DNA from: SSC4 sp964443225
Lineage (GTDB): Bacteria; Chloroflexota; Anaerolineae; SSC4; Amarolineaceae
Assembly (NCBI GenBank): GCA_964443225.1
Contig: CAYUCC010000008.1
Span: 40,167 to 104,166 of the forward strand
Reading direction: 5' to 3'
Length of the DNA: 64,000 nucleotides
Below the pieces are notes generated by a model. The model made no database searches, was not told where the DNA came from, and saw only the letters and a list, made by a program, of their open reading frames with translations. Position numbers and translations under genes: made by a program. Positions 37,160 through 46,874 of the stretch are shown in pieces; position 1 is the stretch's first letter, and every line of letters begins with the position of its first letter.

Positions 37160-39011
37160 AGGGTTGGAGGAGTCCTGACTGCTTACGCTGCAAATACAAT
37201 TTGACGTCAGCAGTGAAATGACTGCTGACGGTTGCCGGGCTGGGCGAACGCGAGGTGAGCGGACTGCTTACGGAGGATTGAGAAGAAGCGTAAGCAGTCA
37301 AATGACTGCTTACGCTGGTACGGCGGGGGTGGAGTCAGGCTGGCTCAGGGGGATTCGTGCAAGCGCTGGCGGATGCGCTGTAAGAAGCGCAGGTTGATGA
37401 GGATGTAGATGAGGGTGTTGCGGTTGGCAATAGCCTGGTGGTTGCGGAGGTGAGGGTGTTCGATGCCCAAGGCGACGGCTTGGGAGTTGATGCGTTCGGT
37501 GGCGGAGCGCTGTTTGTAGACATTTTTGTAGGCCTGGCTGGAGCGGTCGAGTTGGTAGCGGATACGTGCGCCGATGCTGGTGGGCATCATGGCGGTACAA
37601 CCCTTGGGCCAGGATTTGTGGTTGATGGGGCAAACCGAATCGGGGGGTGCATCGGGGGTGCGTAAGGGGCAGACATATTTGGCACGCTCATGCTCGATGA
37701 TGGCTGAGGTGCGGTCGGTATAGGTCAGGTGACAGGGCATGGGGAGGCCAGCCTGGCAGAGGGGGAGACCGTCTGGGGTGAATCGACGGCCGCCTTCTTT
37801 GTAACCGCCGCGTTCGGAAAAGGGTACGGCGGCGAAAGCGGCGGGATCGTCAGGACGGTAGAAGTATTCGTAGACGTAGAAAGCGTCAAAGGCGGCGTCA
37901 AAGGTGCCCCAGCGTGGGTGGAAACCAAGCCGTTCTTCAGTCTGGGCCATGAGGGGGAAGAAGTAGGAGACATCGGCACAGTCGAAGGGTTGGGTCCATT
38001 CGGCAATGACGAACTCGCCCCAGGTAGGAACTTTGGTGACGACCACGCCGGTGGCGTAACCCCAATAGTACTCACCGGCTTTGACGGAGCTGGCTGGCAG
38101 GGGATCGGTCGTGGGTGTGGGTGGGACCGGGCGTGGGCCGGTAGCCTGGTTGTGACGGCGTTTGCAGCCCAGGCGACAGTCGGGATCGCCGGTAGGCTGG
38201 ATGGATTTGTCATAGCGATTGGGGACGTAGGCTTTGGGGTTGTTTTGCTTGACCCAGGCGAGGATGTGTTTGGTGTCGAGTGAGACGGTCTCACCGACGT
38301 TGGTGACGCCACAGGCTTGCAGCTCGGAACAGATCAGGGTGACACTGTCGGCCAGGAGGAACTGTAAGTCGGCGTTAGGGATGGTACGCAGCAGGTGTGT
38401 CAAGTGACGGGGTGTGGGTAGGCTGAGGTCTGGGTCGAAGCCCCAGGGCATGGCAGGTGCGGGGGTCAGCGGGAAGCCCAGGAGCCAGATCAAGAGTGGA
38501 TGTTCTGACAGGAAGCGGCGCAGCAAGGACATTGAGACCAGTCCTTCGTTGAGCTGGATCAGCCAGGCTGCCGCCAGGGCGGCATACGGAATCGTGGGTT
38601 GACCCCAGTTGCGTACCAGGTTGCGTTCGGGAAACCTGGCCCAATGGAGCGGGCCGAGCAGGTCCAGGAGACGAAACAGATTTGGCGTGATGGCAGCCCA
38701 GTGCGAGATCGCAGCCTGGTTGTGCCAATGGGAATGCAGATCGCCCTGCGGCGGCAGATGGTTGCGCCAGGGTTGGCGCTTCCACCAGGACAGAAATGCG
38801 TGTACAATGGGTGAACCGGTCATGGAAAGTGCTCCTTTTGGCTAACATCGGGCCCAGATACCCTCATTTTAGCCTAAAGTGGCCTGCATGGCCGGTCCAC
38901 TGGCCAGCGTCAGCAGTGACTTGACTGCTTACGCTTTCCCGAGTCGTCGGCTTGACTCCTTACGCTGTCATACCGTTTGACCGTAAGCAGTCAAATGACT
39001 GCTCCAATCCT
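37160..39011 (-). mobile_element. Insertion sequence, 1852 bp, inside a CRISPR repeat
   Basis: The ends are imperfect inverted repeats: AGGGTTGGAGGAGTC at the left and, read inward, AGGATTGGAGCAGTC at the right, each followed by TGACTGCTTACG. An 8-base target duplication CTGAAGAG (37152-37159 and 39012-39019) comes from the CRISPR repeat itself. Subterminal palindromes (AGCGTAAGCAGTC-AAAT-GACTGCTTACGCT at 37287-37316; AGCAGTC-AAAT-GACTGCT at 38987-39004) may be transposase sites. The family was not determined; it carries one transposase gene. Confidence 0.92.
37345..38823 (-). CDS. Transposase of the array-borne insertion sequence
   Basis: 492 residues, the only gene in the element, antisense to the array. 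It looks like a DDE enzyme: an Asp in TVSLDTKHILAWVKQNNPKA, a second in WGTFDAAFDAFYVYEY, and a Glu in the C-terminal block QRSATERINSQAVALGIEHP, followed by HLRNHQAIANRNTLIYILIN. A Cys-rich insert (CRLGCKRRHNQ, later CPLRTPDAPPDSVCP) may bind zinc. GGAG precedes the ATG. The frame is intact, so the element may still be active. Confidence 0.85.
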   Translation of the reverse strand: MTGSPIVHAFLSWWKRQPWRNHLPPQGDLHSHWHNQAAISHWAAITPNLFRLLDLLGPLHWARFPERNLVRNWGQPTIPYAALAAAWLIQLNEGLVSMSLLRRFLSEHPLLIWLLGFPLTPAPAMPWGFDPDLSLPTPRHLTHLLRTIPNADLQFLLADSVTLICSELQACGVTNVGETVSLDTKHILAWVKQNNPKAYVPNRYDKSIQPTGDPDCRLGCKRRHNQATGPRPVPPTPTTDPLPASSVKAGEYYWGYATGVVVTKVPTWGEFVIAEWTQPFDCADVSYFFPLMAQTEERLGFHPRWGTFDAAFDAFYVYEYFYRPDDPAAFAAVPFSERGGYKEGGRRFTPDGLPLCQAGLPMPCHLTYTDRTSAIIEHERAKYVCPLRTPDAPPDSVCPINHKSWPKGCTAMMPTSIGARIRYQLDRSSQAYKNVYKQRSATERINSQAVALGIEHPHLRNHQAIANRNTLIYILINLRFLQRIRQRLHESP

Positions 39012-39301
39012 CTGAAGAGGGATTGAAACACGTAGCCCCCTTGATGTTATCGCTGGGGGCTCGTGTGGCCCGAACGCGGCTAAGCCCTGAAGAGGGATTG
39101 AAACAAGTTAGAGCTCTTCCATTTGTGTCGGCTCGGGTACCGCCCGAACGCGGCTAAGCCCTGAAGAGGGATTGAAACTTACCGATCATTGCAATTGCGT
39201 GCGCTAGTCGGCTATCGCCCGAACGCGGCTAAGCCCTGAAGAGGGATTGAAACAAGTTGGCGTGTTGTAAGCACACGATCCAACTTCATCTGGCCCGAAC
39301 G
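39012..39301 (+). CRISPR. CRISPR array, short middle segment
   Basis: It begins with the 3' half of the interrupted repeat (39012-39029), holds three complete repeats (about 39069, 39143, 39217) and ends with a repeat broken after GCCCGAACG (39293-39301) where a second mobile-element fragment enters. Confidence 0.93.
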
Positions 39302-39684
39302 TGTTTTTGTCAAAAGAAAAGTAGGCCATTTGACAATCGAAAAGTAGGCCATTTTGGCTGGCTGTGAAAAACAGTGATGCTTGAAAAGTAGGCCATTTGA
39401 TGACGCAAAAGTAGGCCATTTGACAATCGAAAAGTAGGCCACCCTTGATTTCTGGAACTCAAAAAGGTGACGGCTCGACTGACTTTGGGGACTTTGACGA
39501 GCTGGCCAAAGTCGCCGAACTGTACGACAACGGGCTGACCCTGCCTCCCTCGCCCGTCGCCATCGGCACGCCAGGTGAAGCGCAGGCCAGTTGTTTTGTC
39601 AAGGGCCGCTCAGATCGACCGGCCCTGCTGTTGGGCCGGTCGATCTGAGCGGTTCATCGTGACCCTTGATAAAACGACTGGGCG
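39302..39684. mobile_element. Mobile-element fragment with IS21-like terminal repeats inside the array
   Basis: The segment starts TGTTTTTGTCAAAAG and contains five copies of AAAAGTAGGCCA in its first 140 bases, the multi-repeat terminus seen in IS21-type elements. Its right part has a perfect 20-base stem with seven-base loop (CCGCTCAGATCGACCGGCCC at 39606-39625 with 39633-39652), flanked by a further near-match, GTTTTGTCAAGGG versus CCCTTGATAAAAC. No transposase gene remains. A 67-codon frame in it (TTG start) may be a coding scrap. The right junction is a complete repeat, so array DNA was deleted on that side. Confidence 0.65.
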
Positions 39685-42600
39685 GCCCGAACGCGGCTAA
39701 GCCCTGAAGAGGGATTGAAACTTCTTGCTTTCTGGCCATGGCGCGGGCCATGGCTAGGGGCCCGAACGCGGCTAAGCCCTGAAGAGGGATTGAAACCCTG
39801 AATAGGGGACGCTCAGGGTCGAGGAGACCGTGACGCCCGAACGCGGCTAAGCCCTGAAGAGGGATTGAAACCCGGCGTGGATCCCGGGAGCCCTTCCCGG
39901 TTCTGCCCGCCCGAACGCGGCTAAGCCCTGAAGAGGGATTGAAACGAGAGGCCGCTGGGGGCGGCCCCCCCTGCGACCAACGGCCCGAACGCGGCTAAGC
40001 CCTGAAGAGGGATTGAAACGTCAGCGCGTCGGTGGTCTGGGTGAAGGGCGACCGGTAGCCCGAACGCGGCTAAGCCCTGAAGAGGGATTGAAACAAGGCG
40101 TGCCGCGAGAAGGAAGCATTGGTTGTGATGGCCCGAACGCGGCTAAGCCCTGAAGAGGGATTGAAACCTGGGTGCCCTGCGGGAACAAGGACAGCCATAG
40201 CCACGCCCGAACGCGGCTAAGCCCTGAAGAGGGATTGAAACGAAAACCACGCCGCAGGAAGAACACCACCCAAAAAGGGGCCCGAACGCGGCTAAGCCCT
40301 GAAGAGGGATTGAAACTAACCAAGGATTTATCCCTTCCCTTGGAGGGCCCTCCTGCCCGAACGCGGCTAAGCCCTGAAGAGGGATTGAAACCCATGGCAG
40401 CCTCTTCTGGCAACGCCTCCGCCGTGAGGCCCGAACGCGGCTAAGCCCTGAAGAGGGATTGAAACCGGTGCATACCCGTTGTCAACCTGGGTCACGGCGT
40501 CATTGGCCCGAACGCGGCTAAGCCCTGAAGAGGGATTGAAACGTACTTTGCCGGGTATGTCCAGGGGTCTACGGAAGTGGCCCGAACGCGGCTAAGCCCT
40601 GAAGAGGGATTGAAACGGCGTGCTCATCGTAGGGTGGGTCGGTGAAAACCAAGCCCGAACGCGGCTAAGCCCTGAAGAGGGATTGAAACGGATTTCGTAA
40701 TACGTCGAGTCGCCTGCCATGAGCTCGCCCGAACGCGGCTAAGCCCTGAAGAGGGATTGAAACATATTGACCGCCTGCTGACTGAGCCGGTAGAGGTGGA
40801 GGAGCCCGAACGCGGCTAAGCCCTGAAGAGGGATTGAAACCGATGACCAGGATAGTCAGGATGGTGATATTCTTCAGCCCGAACGCGGCTAAGCCCTGAA
40901 GAGGGATTGAAACTGCTGGCCAAAACGTCTGCGGCCTTCTGAGCCGCCCAGCCCGAACGCGGCTAAGCCCTGAAGAGGGATTGAAACGTTGACCTTGGGG
41001 GTCACGGCTGCGGCGAAGGGAGGGGGCCCGAACGCGGCTAAGCCCTGAAGAGGGATTGAAACTTCTCGCTCACCTGAGAGGGGTGGCGATGGCGCTTCCT
41101 GCCCGAACGCGGCTAAGCCCTGAAGAGGGATTGAAACAAACAACCAGCAAGACGTCAGCAATTAGATTAGAAGTTGCCCGAACGCGGCTAAGCCCTGAAG
41201 AGGGATTGAAACGAGCCCTTCCCGGTTCTGCCCATCCGGACCTGAGCAGCCCGAACGCGGCTAAGCCCTGAAGAGGGATTGAAACTTTCGCTCCCCTCGC
41301 CGGCGCCATTGCCGGTACGGGAAGCCCGAACGCGGCTAAGCCCTGAAGAGGGATTGAAACCCCCACCATTATGAGCTTCAAAAACCCACTCTTGGGATGC
41401 CCGAACGCGGCTAAGCCCTGAAGAGGGATTGAAACCGTCCGCTGTACAACCCAAAGAGATTGGCCACGTGAAACGCCCGAACGCGGCTAAGCCCTGAAGA
41501 GGGATTGAAACTCACAAACGGCGATGTCATGTAATCGGCAACGCAAACCGTGCCCGAACGCGGCTAAGCCCTGAAGAGGGATTGAAACGATCCAGAAAAG
41601 CAAGAGATCCATTTTTTTCTCCCTTTGCCCGAACGCGGCTAAGCCCTGAAGAGGGATTGAAACGGTTAACTAGCTGCCACCTCCCTGCTTTTTCTTCTGC
41701 CCGAACGCGGCTAAGCCCTGAAGAGGGATTGAAACAAACGGCCGGTCCTGTGACCGTTGCGCTGTTTAGGCCCGAACGCGGCTAAGCCCTGAAGAGGGAT
41801 TGAAACCTGTCGTCCCCGCCCAGAACCACCTCCATGAAGGAGGTTGCCCGAACGCGGCTAAGCCCTGAAGAGGGATTGAAACCCACAAACTGCAGACGGG
41901 TCCAACCGACCTGCGCGTTGGCCCGAACGCGGCTAAGCCCTGAAGAGGGATTGAAACCACCCTGCCCGTACCAACGATGGGGCAGTTACTTCCCTGGCCC
42001 GAACGCGGCTAAGCCCTGAAGAGGGATTGAAACACCCACCTTTTACGGCAGACTACTCTAGAAAGGAATCGGAGCCCGAACGCGGCTAAGCCCTGAAGAG
42101 GGATTGAAACTCACAGCCATGGTCTCATCCCATGGAGAAACTTGGCGCCCGAACGCGGCTAAGCCCTGAAGAGGGATTGAAACGAGCAACCTTTTTGGCA
42201 CTTCCTGCCTCGGCGGGAACGCCCGAACGCGGCTAAGCCCTGAAGAGGGATTGAAACTTACCGCGGACTGGTGCGGCAACCGCGGCCGGCGCGCGCCCGA
42301 ACGCGGCTAAGCCCTGAAGAGGGATTGAAACTAGGTATCAACCAGGTCTGCGCTGGCAAACCTGAACGCCCGAACGCGGCTAAGCCCTGAAGAGGGATTG
42401 AAACTTCGATCTGCGCCTCGATGGTCTCGATCGACTGCTGCCCGAACGCGGCTAAGCCCTGAAGAGGGATTGAAACCCAAATCGTAGGAGGGCGCCACGT
42501 CGTTCTCTGGGCATGCCCGAACGCGGCTAAGCCCTGAAGAGGGATTGAAACTAGAGCCCAACCAAGTTGTACAGAGGTGCCATGGTACGGCCCGAACGCG

Positions 42601-44706
42601 GCTAAGCCCTGAAGAGGGATTGAAACTGGAAATTCTTCTCCTTGCGCTTTTGCGCATATCCAAGCCCGAACGCGGCTAAGCCCTGAAGAGGGATTGAAAC
42701 GAATGAGATATTGAGCCTCAAACTTAGCCCAGTCCCCAGCCCGAACGCGGCTAAGCCCTGAAGAGGGATTGAAACCCCAAGTAGGATGCATAGCGTGACC
42801 AATAGTCCTGGGCCCGAACGCGGCTAAGCCCTGAAGAGGGATTGAAACCTCCTACTTCTTGATCTTCGCCATGACGTACACCGTCACGGCCCGAACGCGG
42901 CTAAGCCCTGAAGAGGGATTGAAACCAATACGTCTAGCCAAGGCGTATCAACGCGAGCTTCGAGCCCGAACGCGGCTAAGCCCTGAAGAGGGATTGAAAC
43001 GCAGCCCCTGGGGTCCACGTGGCGGTGTCGATGGCCGCCCGAACGCGGCTAAGCCCTGAAGAGGGATTGAAACGGCAGCCGCAAGGGACGCTGGGGTGTG
43101 TCGAAGGGTGCCCGAACGCGGCTAAGCCCTGAAGAGGGATTGAAACCTGATTGTCGATCTCATCGACGCCCTGGAGATCTTCCGCCCGAACGCGGCTAAG
43201 CCCTGAAGAGGGATTGAAACCTCTTCCACACCACCATCGAAACTCAGGTAGCCACCATTGGCCCGAACGCGGCTAAGCCCTGAAGAGGGATTGAAACTTG
43301 GAGCAGGTAGACCTGCTCCAAACGCATGCAATGGCCCGAACGCGGCTAAGCCCTGAAGAGGGATTGAAACGCAATTGCTTCCCAATCCTTGAAGGGAGGG
43401 TTGATGAAGCCCGAACGCGGCTAAGCCCTGAAGAGGGATTGAAACCCACATCAACTCGCGTTTGGCCCATGCCGGTACCGGTGTCGCCCGAACGCGGCTA
43501 AGCCCTGAAGAGGGATTGAAACCTGCGTCATGATAGTCATACCTTCAAAAGGCATCGGCGCCCGAACGCGGCTAAGCCCTGAAGAGGGATTGAAACGAAG
43601 TCCTTCAGGACTTCTTGATTGGTCCGAACGATGAGCCCGAACGCGGCTAAGCCCTGAAGAGGGATTGAAACCGAAGACCACCGCCACGCCGGTGCAGTTG
43701 GCGTCGGCATGCCCGAACGCGGCTAAGCCCTGAAGAGGGATTGAAACACCCCGCGACCACGGGGGACAACACACCGCAGCCCTCGCGCCCGAACGCGGCT
43801 AAGCCCTGAAGAGGGATTGAAACGCATCATGCCGTCGAACTCCAACATCGCCTGCTGCTCGCCCGAACGCGGCTAAGCCCTGAAGAGGGATTGAAACGGC
43901 AACCACTTCTACCGTGGCGCAGACCGAACGATCGGCCCGAACGCGGCTAAGCCCTGAAGAGGGATTGAAACGACATTCGTCCCGATGCGTTCCTCCCAGA
44001 CGGAAATCGCCCGAACGCGGCTAAGCCCTGAAGAGGGATTGAAACAAAAGGGTAGTCTCATGGNNNNNNNNNNNNNNNNNNNNNNNNNNNNNNNNNNNNN
44101 NNNNNNNNNNNNNNNNNNNNNNNNNNNNNNNNNNNNNNNNNNNNNNNNNNNNNNNNNNNNNNNGCCCGAACGCGGCTAAGCCCTGAAGAGGGATTGAAAC
44201 AAAAGGGTAGTCTCATGGACCAAGCTTACGTCAGCAGCCCGAACGCGGCTAAGCCCTGAAGAGGGATTGAAACGGCGTTCTTCTGCATGATGAGCTCATC
44301 GCCGTTAGCGGCCCGAACGCGGCTAAGCCCTGAAGAGGGATTGAAACTGATGAGCTCATCGCCGTTAGCGGTAACCGTTCCGGTCGCCCGAACGCGGCTA
44401 AGCCCTGAAGAGGGATTGAAACGAACGGCATACAGGGCGTTAGGTTGATTTATGCATAAGCCCGAACGCGGCTAAGCCCTGAAGAGGGATTGAAACTCAT
44501 GCACACCTCAAACTTCGGGGTCACGATGAGGTAGGCCCGAACGCGGCTAAGCCCTGAAGAGGGATTGAAACGCTTTGCCGTTAGCGCGATCCCGTTTGAG
44601 GCGGGGCCCGAACGCGGCTAAGCCCTGAAGAGGGATTGAAACATCCGGCGTCGAGTGACGTGGTTGGCTTGCATGGGGGGCCCGAACGCGGCTAAGCCCT
44701 GAAGAG
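39685..44706 (+). CRISPR. CRISPR array, leader-distal segment (about 67 repeats)
   Basis: Same 37-base repeat and spacer sizes as the proximal segment, about 67 complete repeats by spacing, interrupted by a 100-N gap at 44064-44163. The last repeat (44680-44706) matches only through GAAGAG and then decays, the usual sign of the old, leader-distal end. Several spacers overlap one another in sequence (35383/39872/41213 and 44274/44348). The segment has no leader of its own and now lies behind two insertions. Confidence 0.97.
44064..44163. other. Assembly gap, 100 N, probably artefactual
   Basis: The 55 bases before the gap (44009-44063) are identical to the 55 bases after it (44164-44218): one repeat plus the first 18 bases of a spacer. 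The two contigs therefore probably overlap, and no sequence may be missing. Confidence 0.85.
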
Positions 44707-45027
44707 AGAGTGTTGCAGAATTGAGGAAAAGCGGCGGCTGAGGGGGATTGGAGGCCGCCGCCGTTATTGTTATGGTAAGTTACCGTGCGTCATTCGAGCC
44801 ATGCTGGGGTGAAAAACGGTTCCGACCCGGCCAACAGCGCTGAAATGGCGGTCATCTGGGGGGGATGACCGTGTGAAGCATAGAAATTGTTGGCGAAGAT
44901 TGGCGTAATTCATAGAACACAGAGAACCGGTATGCAAAAAGCCAAAAGGATTCTGTGTGCCCTGTGTGCTCTTTGCGGTTAAGATGGTTGGCACCATTTG
45001 GAATTGCTGCCTCCGATCCACCATTCT
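44707..45027. other. Intergenic region after the array
   Basis: No gene is seen. It holds the hairpin terminator, then a stretch with ACACAGAGAACC and a near-complementary TCTGTGTGCCCTGTGTGCTC, a dispersed intergenic repeat type. A motif TTGGCGAAGATTGGCG resembles sequence at about 2545 and about 27776. Confidence 0.6.
44731..44771 (+). terminator. Hairpin terminator after the CRISPR array
   Basis: GCGGCGGC (44731-44738) pairs with GCCGCCGC (44754-44761), followed by a T-rich tail CGTTATTGTTA. It could end pre-crRNA transcription. Confidence 0.55.
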
Positions 45028-45056
45028 TTGCACATGCGCCAATCCCGGATTATAAT
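45028..45056 (+). promoter_or_regulatory. Promoter of the translin operon
   Basis: TTGCAC (45028-45033), a 17-base spacer and a perfect TATAAT (45051-45056), about 45 bases before the translin ATG. Confidence 0.7.
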
Positions 45057-45102
45057 GCCCCTTGCCTCTCACAGAGGCTCAATCCGCTGAACAGGTCAAC
45101 CG

Positions 45103-45798
45103 ATGCCGTCACTTGTCGAGACGATTGCCCAGATCGAAACCGAACTCACGCTCAAAAACGAGGCGCGCGACCTGACGCTGCGCCGTTCGCGCGAACTGAT
45201 CCGCTACTGCGCCCATTGCATCCGCGCCGCACATCGCCACGAGTTCGACGAGGCACGCCAGCTGCTGAGCACCGCCCAGACAGCAGCCAACGAAATGGTG
45301 CAGGACCTCGCCCACCACCCGGATCTCTACTACGCGGGTTATACCCAGGATGCACTCAAAGAGCTGACCGAAGCCTTCCTGGTGGTGACGTTCGTCACCG
45401 ATGCAGAGCTGCCTGCTCCCGAAGAGATTGGCGTCACCGGTGCCACTTACCTGCGCGGCCTGGCCGAAGCGGTGACCGAACTGCGACGCTTTATTCTCGA
45501 CCTGATTCGCCGCGGCCACGTCACCGAGGCCGAGCCTTACCTGGTGATCATGGACGACGTCTACAGCTTCCTGATCGCGGTCGATTTCCCCGATGCCATC
45601 ACCGGTGGGCTGCGCCGGCACACCGATGTCGTACGCGGCGTGCTGGAGCGCACACGCGGCGACCTGACGGTGGCGGTTCGCCAGGAACAGATGCGCACGA
45701 CACTGCTCGCCTTCGAAGAACGCCTGGGCATGACGGAGTTGGGCGACATCCTGGAACCTGGTTACCTGGCCGAAAACGAGGCGGAGGACGAGCTGTGA
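45103..45798 (+). CDS. Translin family protein
   Basis: 231 residues, all helical, with the translin/TRAX pattern: TLKNEARDLTLRRSRELIRY near the start, AANEMVQDLAHHPDLYYAGY, then EAFLVVTFVTDAELPAPEEI, GVTGATYLRGLAEAVTELRR and VIMDDVYSFLIAVDFPDAIT. Translin forms octameric RNA/ssDNA-binding shells; with TRAX it degrades small RNAs in eukaryotes. Prokaryotic copies are little studied and often mislabelled as haloacid dehalogenase. The stop overlaps the next start (GTGA). Acidic residues needed for TRAX-like RNase activity cannot be assigned with confidence. Confidence 0.85.
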   Translation: MPSLVETIAQIETELTLKNEARDLTLRRSRELIRYCAHCIRAAHRHEFDEARQLLSTAQTAANEMVQDLAHHPDLYYAGYTQDALKELTEAFLVVTFVTDAELPAPEEIGVTGATYLRGLAEAVTELRRFILDLIRRGHVTEAEPYLVIMDDVYSFLIAVDFPDAITGGLRRHTDVVRGVLERTRGDLTVAVRQEQMRTTLLAFEERLGMTELGDILEPGYLAENEAEDEL

Positions 45799-46055
45799 GC
45801 CAGAGGCCGCTGATTCGTGCCAGCGACATCGGGCAGTATGTTTTTTGCCAACGTGCCTGGTGGCTGGCCCGCATCCAGCAGGTGCCGTCGAAGAACCTGG
45901 CCGAAATGGCGGCGGGAACTGCCACCCACGCACAACACGGCCAACACACAAAAACAACGCAGCGTCTGCAGCAGATCGGCGTCGCCTTGATTGTCATCGC
46001 CGCTTTGTTAGGTCTCATCCTGCTGTGGACGCTGATCCGAGGGAATGCTGCGTGA
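45795..46055 (+). CDS. N-terminal fragment of a split Cas4-like nuclease, with membrane anchor
   Basis: 86 residues from a GTG overlapping the translin stop. The first 45 residues (PLIRASDIGQYVFCQRAWWL) match the N-terminus of Cas4/Dna2-type nucleases, including Cys18, the first Fe-S ligand, and the following Arg/Trp. There is no nuclease core. Instead a hydrophobic helix (GVALIVIAALLGLILLWTLI, about residues 62-81) ends the protein. The remaining Cas4 motifs lie in the gene at 46875, which begins with its own membrane helix. The two gene products probably pair at the membrane. Confidence 0.75.
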   Translation: MSQRPLIRASDIGQYVFCQRAWWLARIQQVPSKNLAEMAAGTATHAQHGQHTKTTQRLQQIGVALIVIAALLGLILLWTLIRGNAA

Positions 46056-46816
46056 GTACACCACGTCTGCCCCGACACCCTGCCGCACACGGTATGGCGC
46101 TCAGGGTTACATTTTTTTTGGCGATCGTCTTGGGCTTGCTGCTGCTGGCAGGCTGTGCCGGCACCGGTGGCCCGCTGGCGTTCGTATTTGGACAGGCACC
46201 CACCCCCCTGCCACCGACACCCACCAAAACGCCCACCGTGGCACCCACCCCCCCGGCAACCCCAACACCCCTGGCGCCGCTCGCGACGAACACCCCGCTC
46301 ATACCGACGGCAACACCCGTGCCCGCGTCGCCGGTGACACCCGTGCCGACGGTGTCACCAGATCTGGCGAACCTGGTTCGTACGTATGGGTTCGACCCAA
46401 CCCAACGGTTCATCGTGGTCAATCAAAACCTGCAGCAAATGATGGTCGGCGAAGGATCGGTGGTGCGCATGTTCCCCGTCAGTACCGGTGACCCCGAAAA
46501 ACTCTGGCACACACCGGCCTGGTCGGGACGGGTTGGCACCTACTGGGGAACCTTTTCGACACGCGGCGTCTATGCCGATCACGGCTGGTATCTTTTCAAA
46601 GCGGGAGGTTCGATCCTGATTCACGGGGCGCCCTACACCTTCGACGAGCAGGGCAACAAGGTGTACGAACAAGTCGACGCCATCGGCCTCTACCCGGCCT
46701 CGCGCGGCTGCATTCGTATGAACCCGGCCGATGTCGAATGGCTCTCCCAGTGGAACCCCGAAAACGTGCCGGTCATCATCCTCCCCTACGACGGCGGCAC
46801 CTCCCGCGAAGGCTAA
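46052..46816 (+). CDS. L,D-transpeptidase (YkuD) lipoprotein
   Basis: 254 residues from a GTG overlapping the previous stop (GTGA). A signal peptide and lipobox (VLGLLLLAGC) are followed by a Thr/Pro-rich linker and a YkuD domain from about residue 115: RFIVVNQNLQQMMV, ILIHGAPY with the conserved His, and LYPASRGCIRMNPADVEWL with catalytic Cys220. YkuD enzymes cross-link peptidoglycan or attach proteins to it outside the membrane. Its position between two halves of a Cas4-like nuclease is odd and may only reflect shared transcription. Confidence 0.92.
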   Translation: MSTPRLPRHPAAHGMALRVTFFLAIVLGLLLLAGCAGTGGPLAFVFGQAPTPLPPTPTKTPTVAPTPPATPTPLAPLATNTPLIPTATPVPASPVTPVPTVSPDLANLVRTYGFDPTQRFIVVNQNLQQMMVGEGSVVRMFPVSTGDPEKLWHTPAWSGRVGTYWGTFSTRGVYADHGWYLFKAGGSILIHGAPYTFDEQGNKVYEQVDAIGLYPASRGCIRMNPADVEWLSQWNPENVPVIILPYDGGTSREG

Positions 46817-46874
46817 CCCCCCACCTTCCAACCTCCAACTTCCAACTTCCAACCTCCAACCTCCAACCTCCACC
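46817..46874. repeat. Heptamer tandem repeat (CCAACCT type)
   Basis: About seven 7-base units, CCAACCT or CCAACTT, fill the gap directly up to the ATG at 46875 and leave that gene without a normal ribosome site. Confidence 0.75.

Noticed and set aside
30390..44431. Many open frames on both strands with repeating peptides such as SIPLQGLAAFG, FNPSSGLSRVRA and ARTRLSPEEGLK
   Set aside because: They are translations of the CRISPR repeat in different frames, kept open because the repeat lacks stop codons; spacers supply the variable part.
44955..46055. 366-codon plus-strand frame starting in front of translin
   Set aside because: Only its last 86 codons are real (the Cas4-like N-terminal protein); the rest is a shadow of the translin gene.
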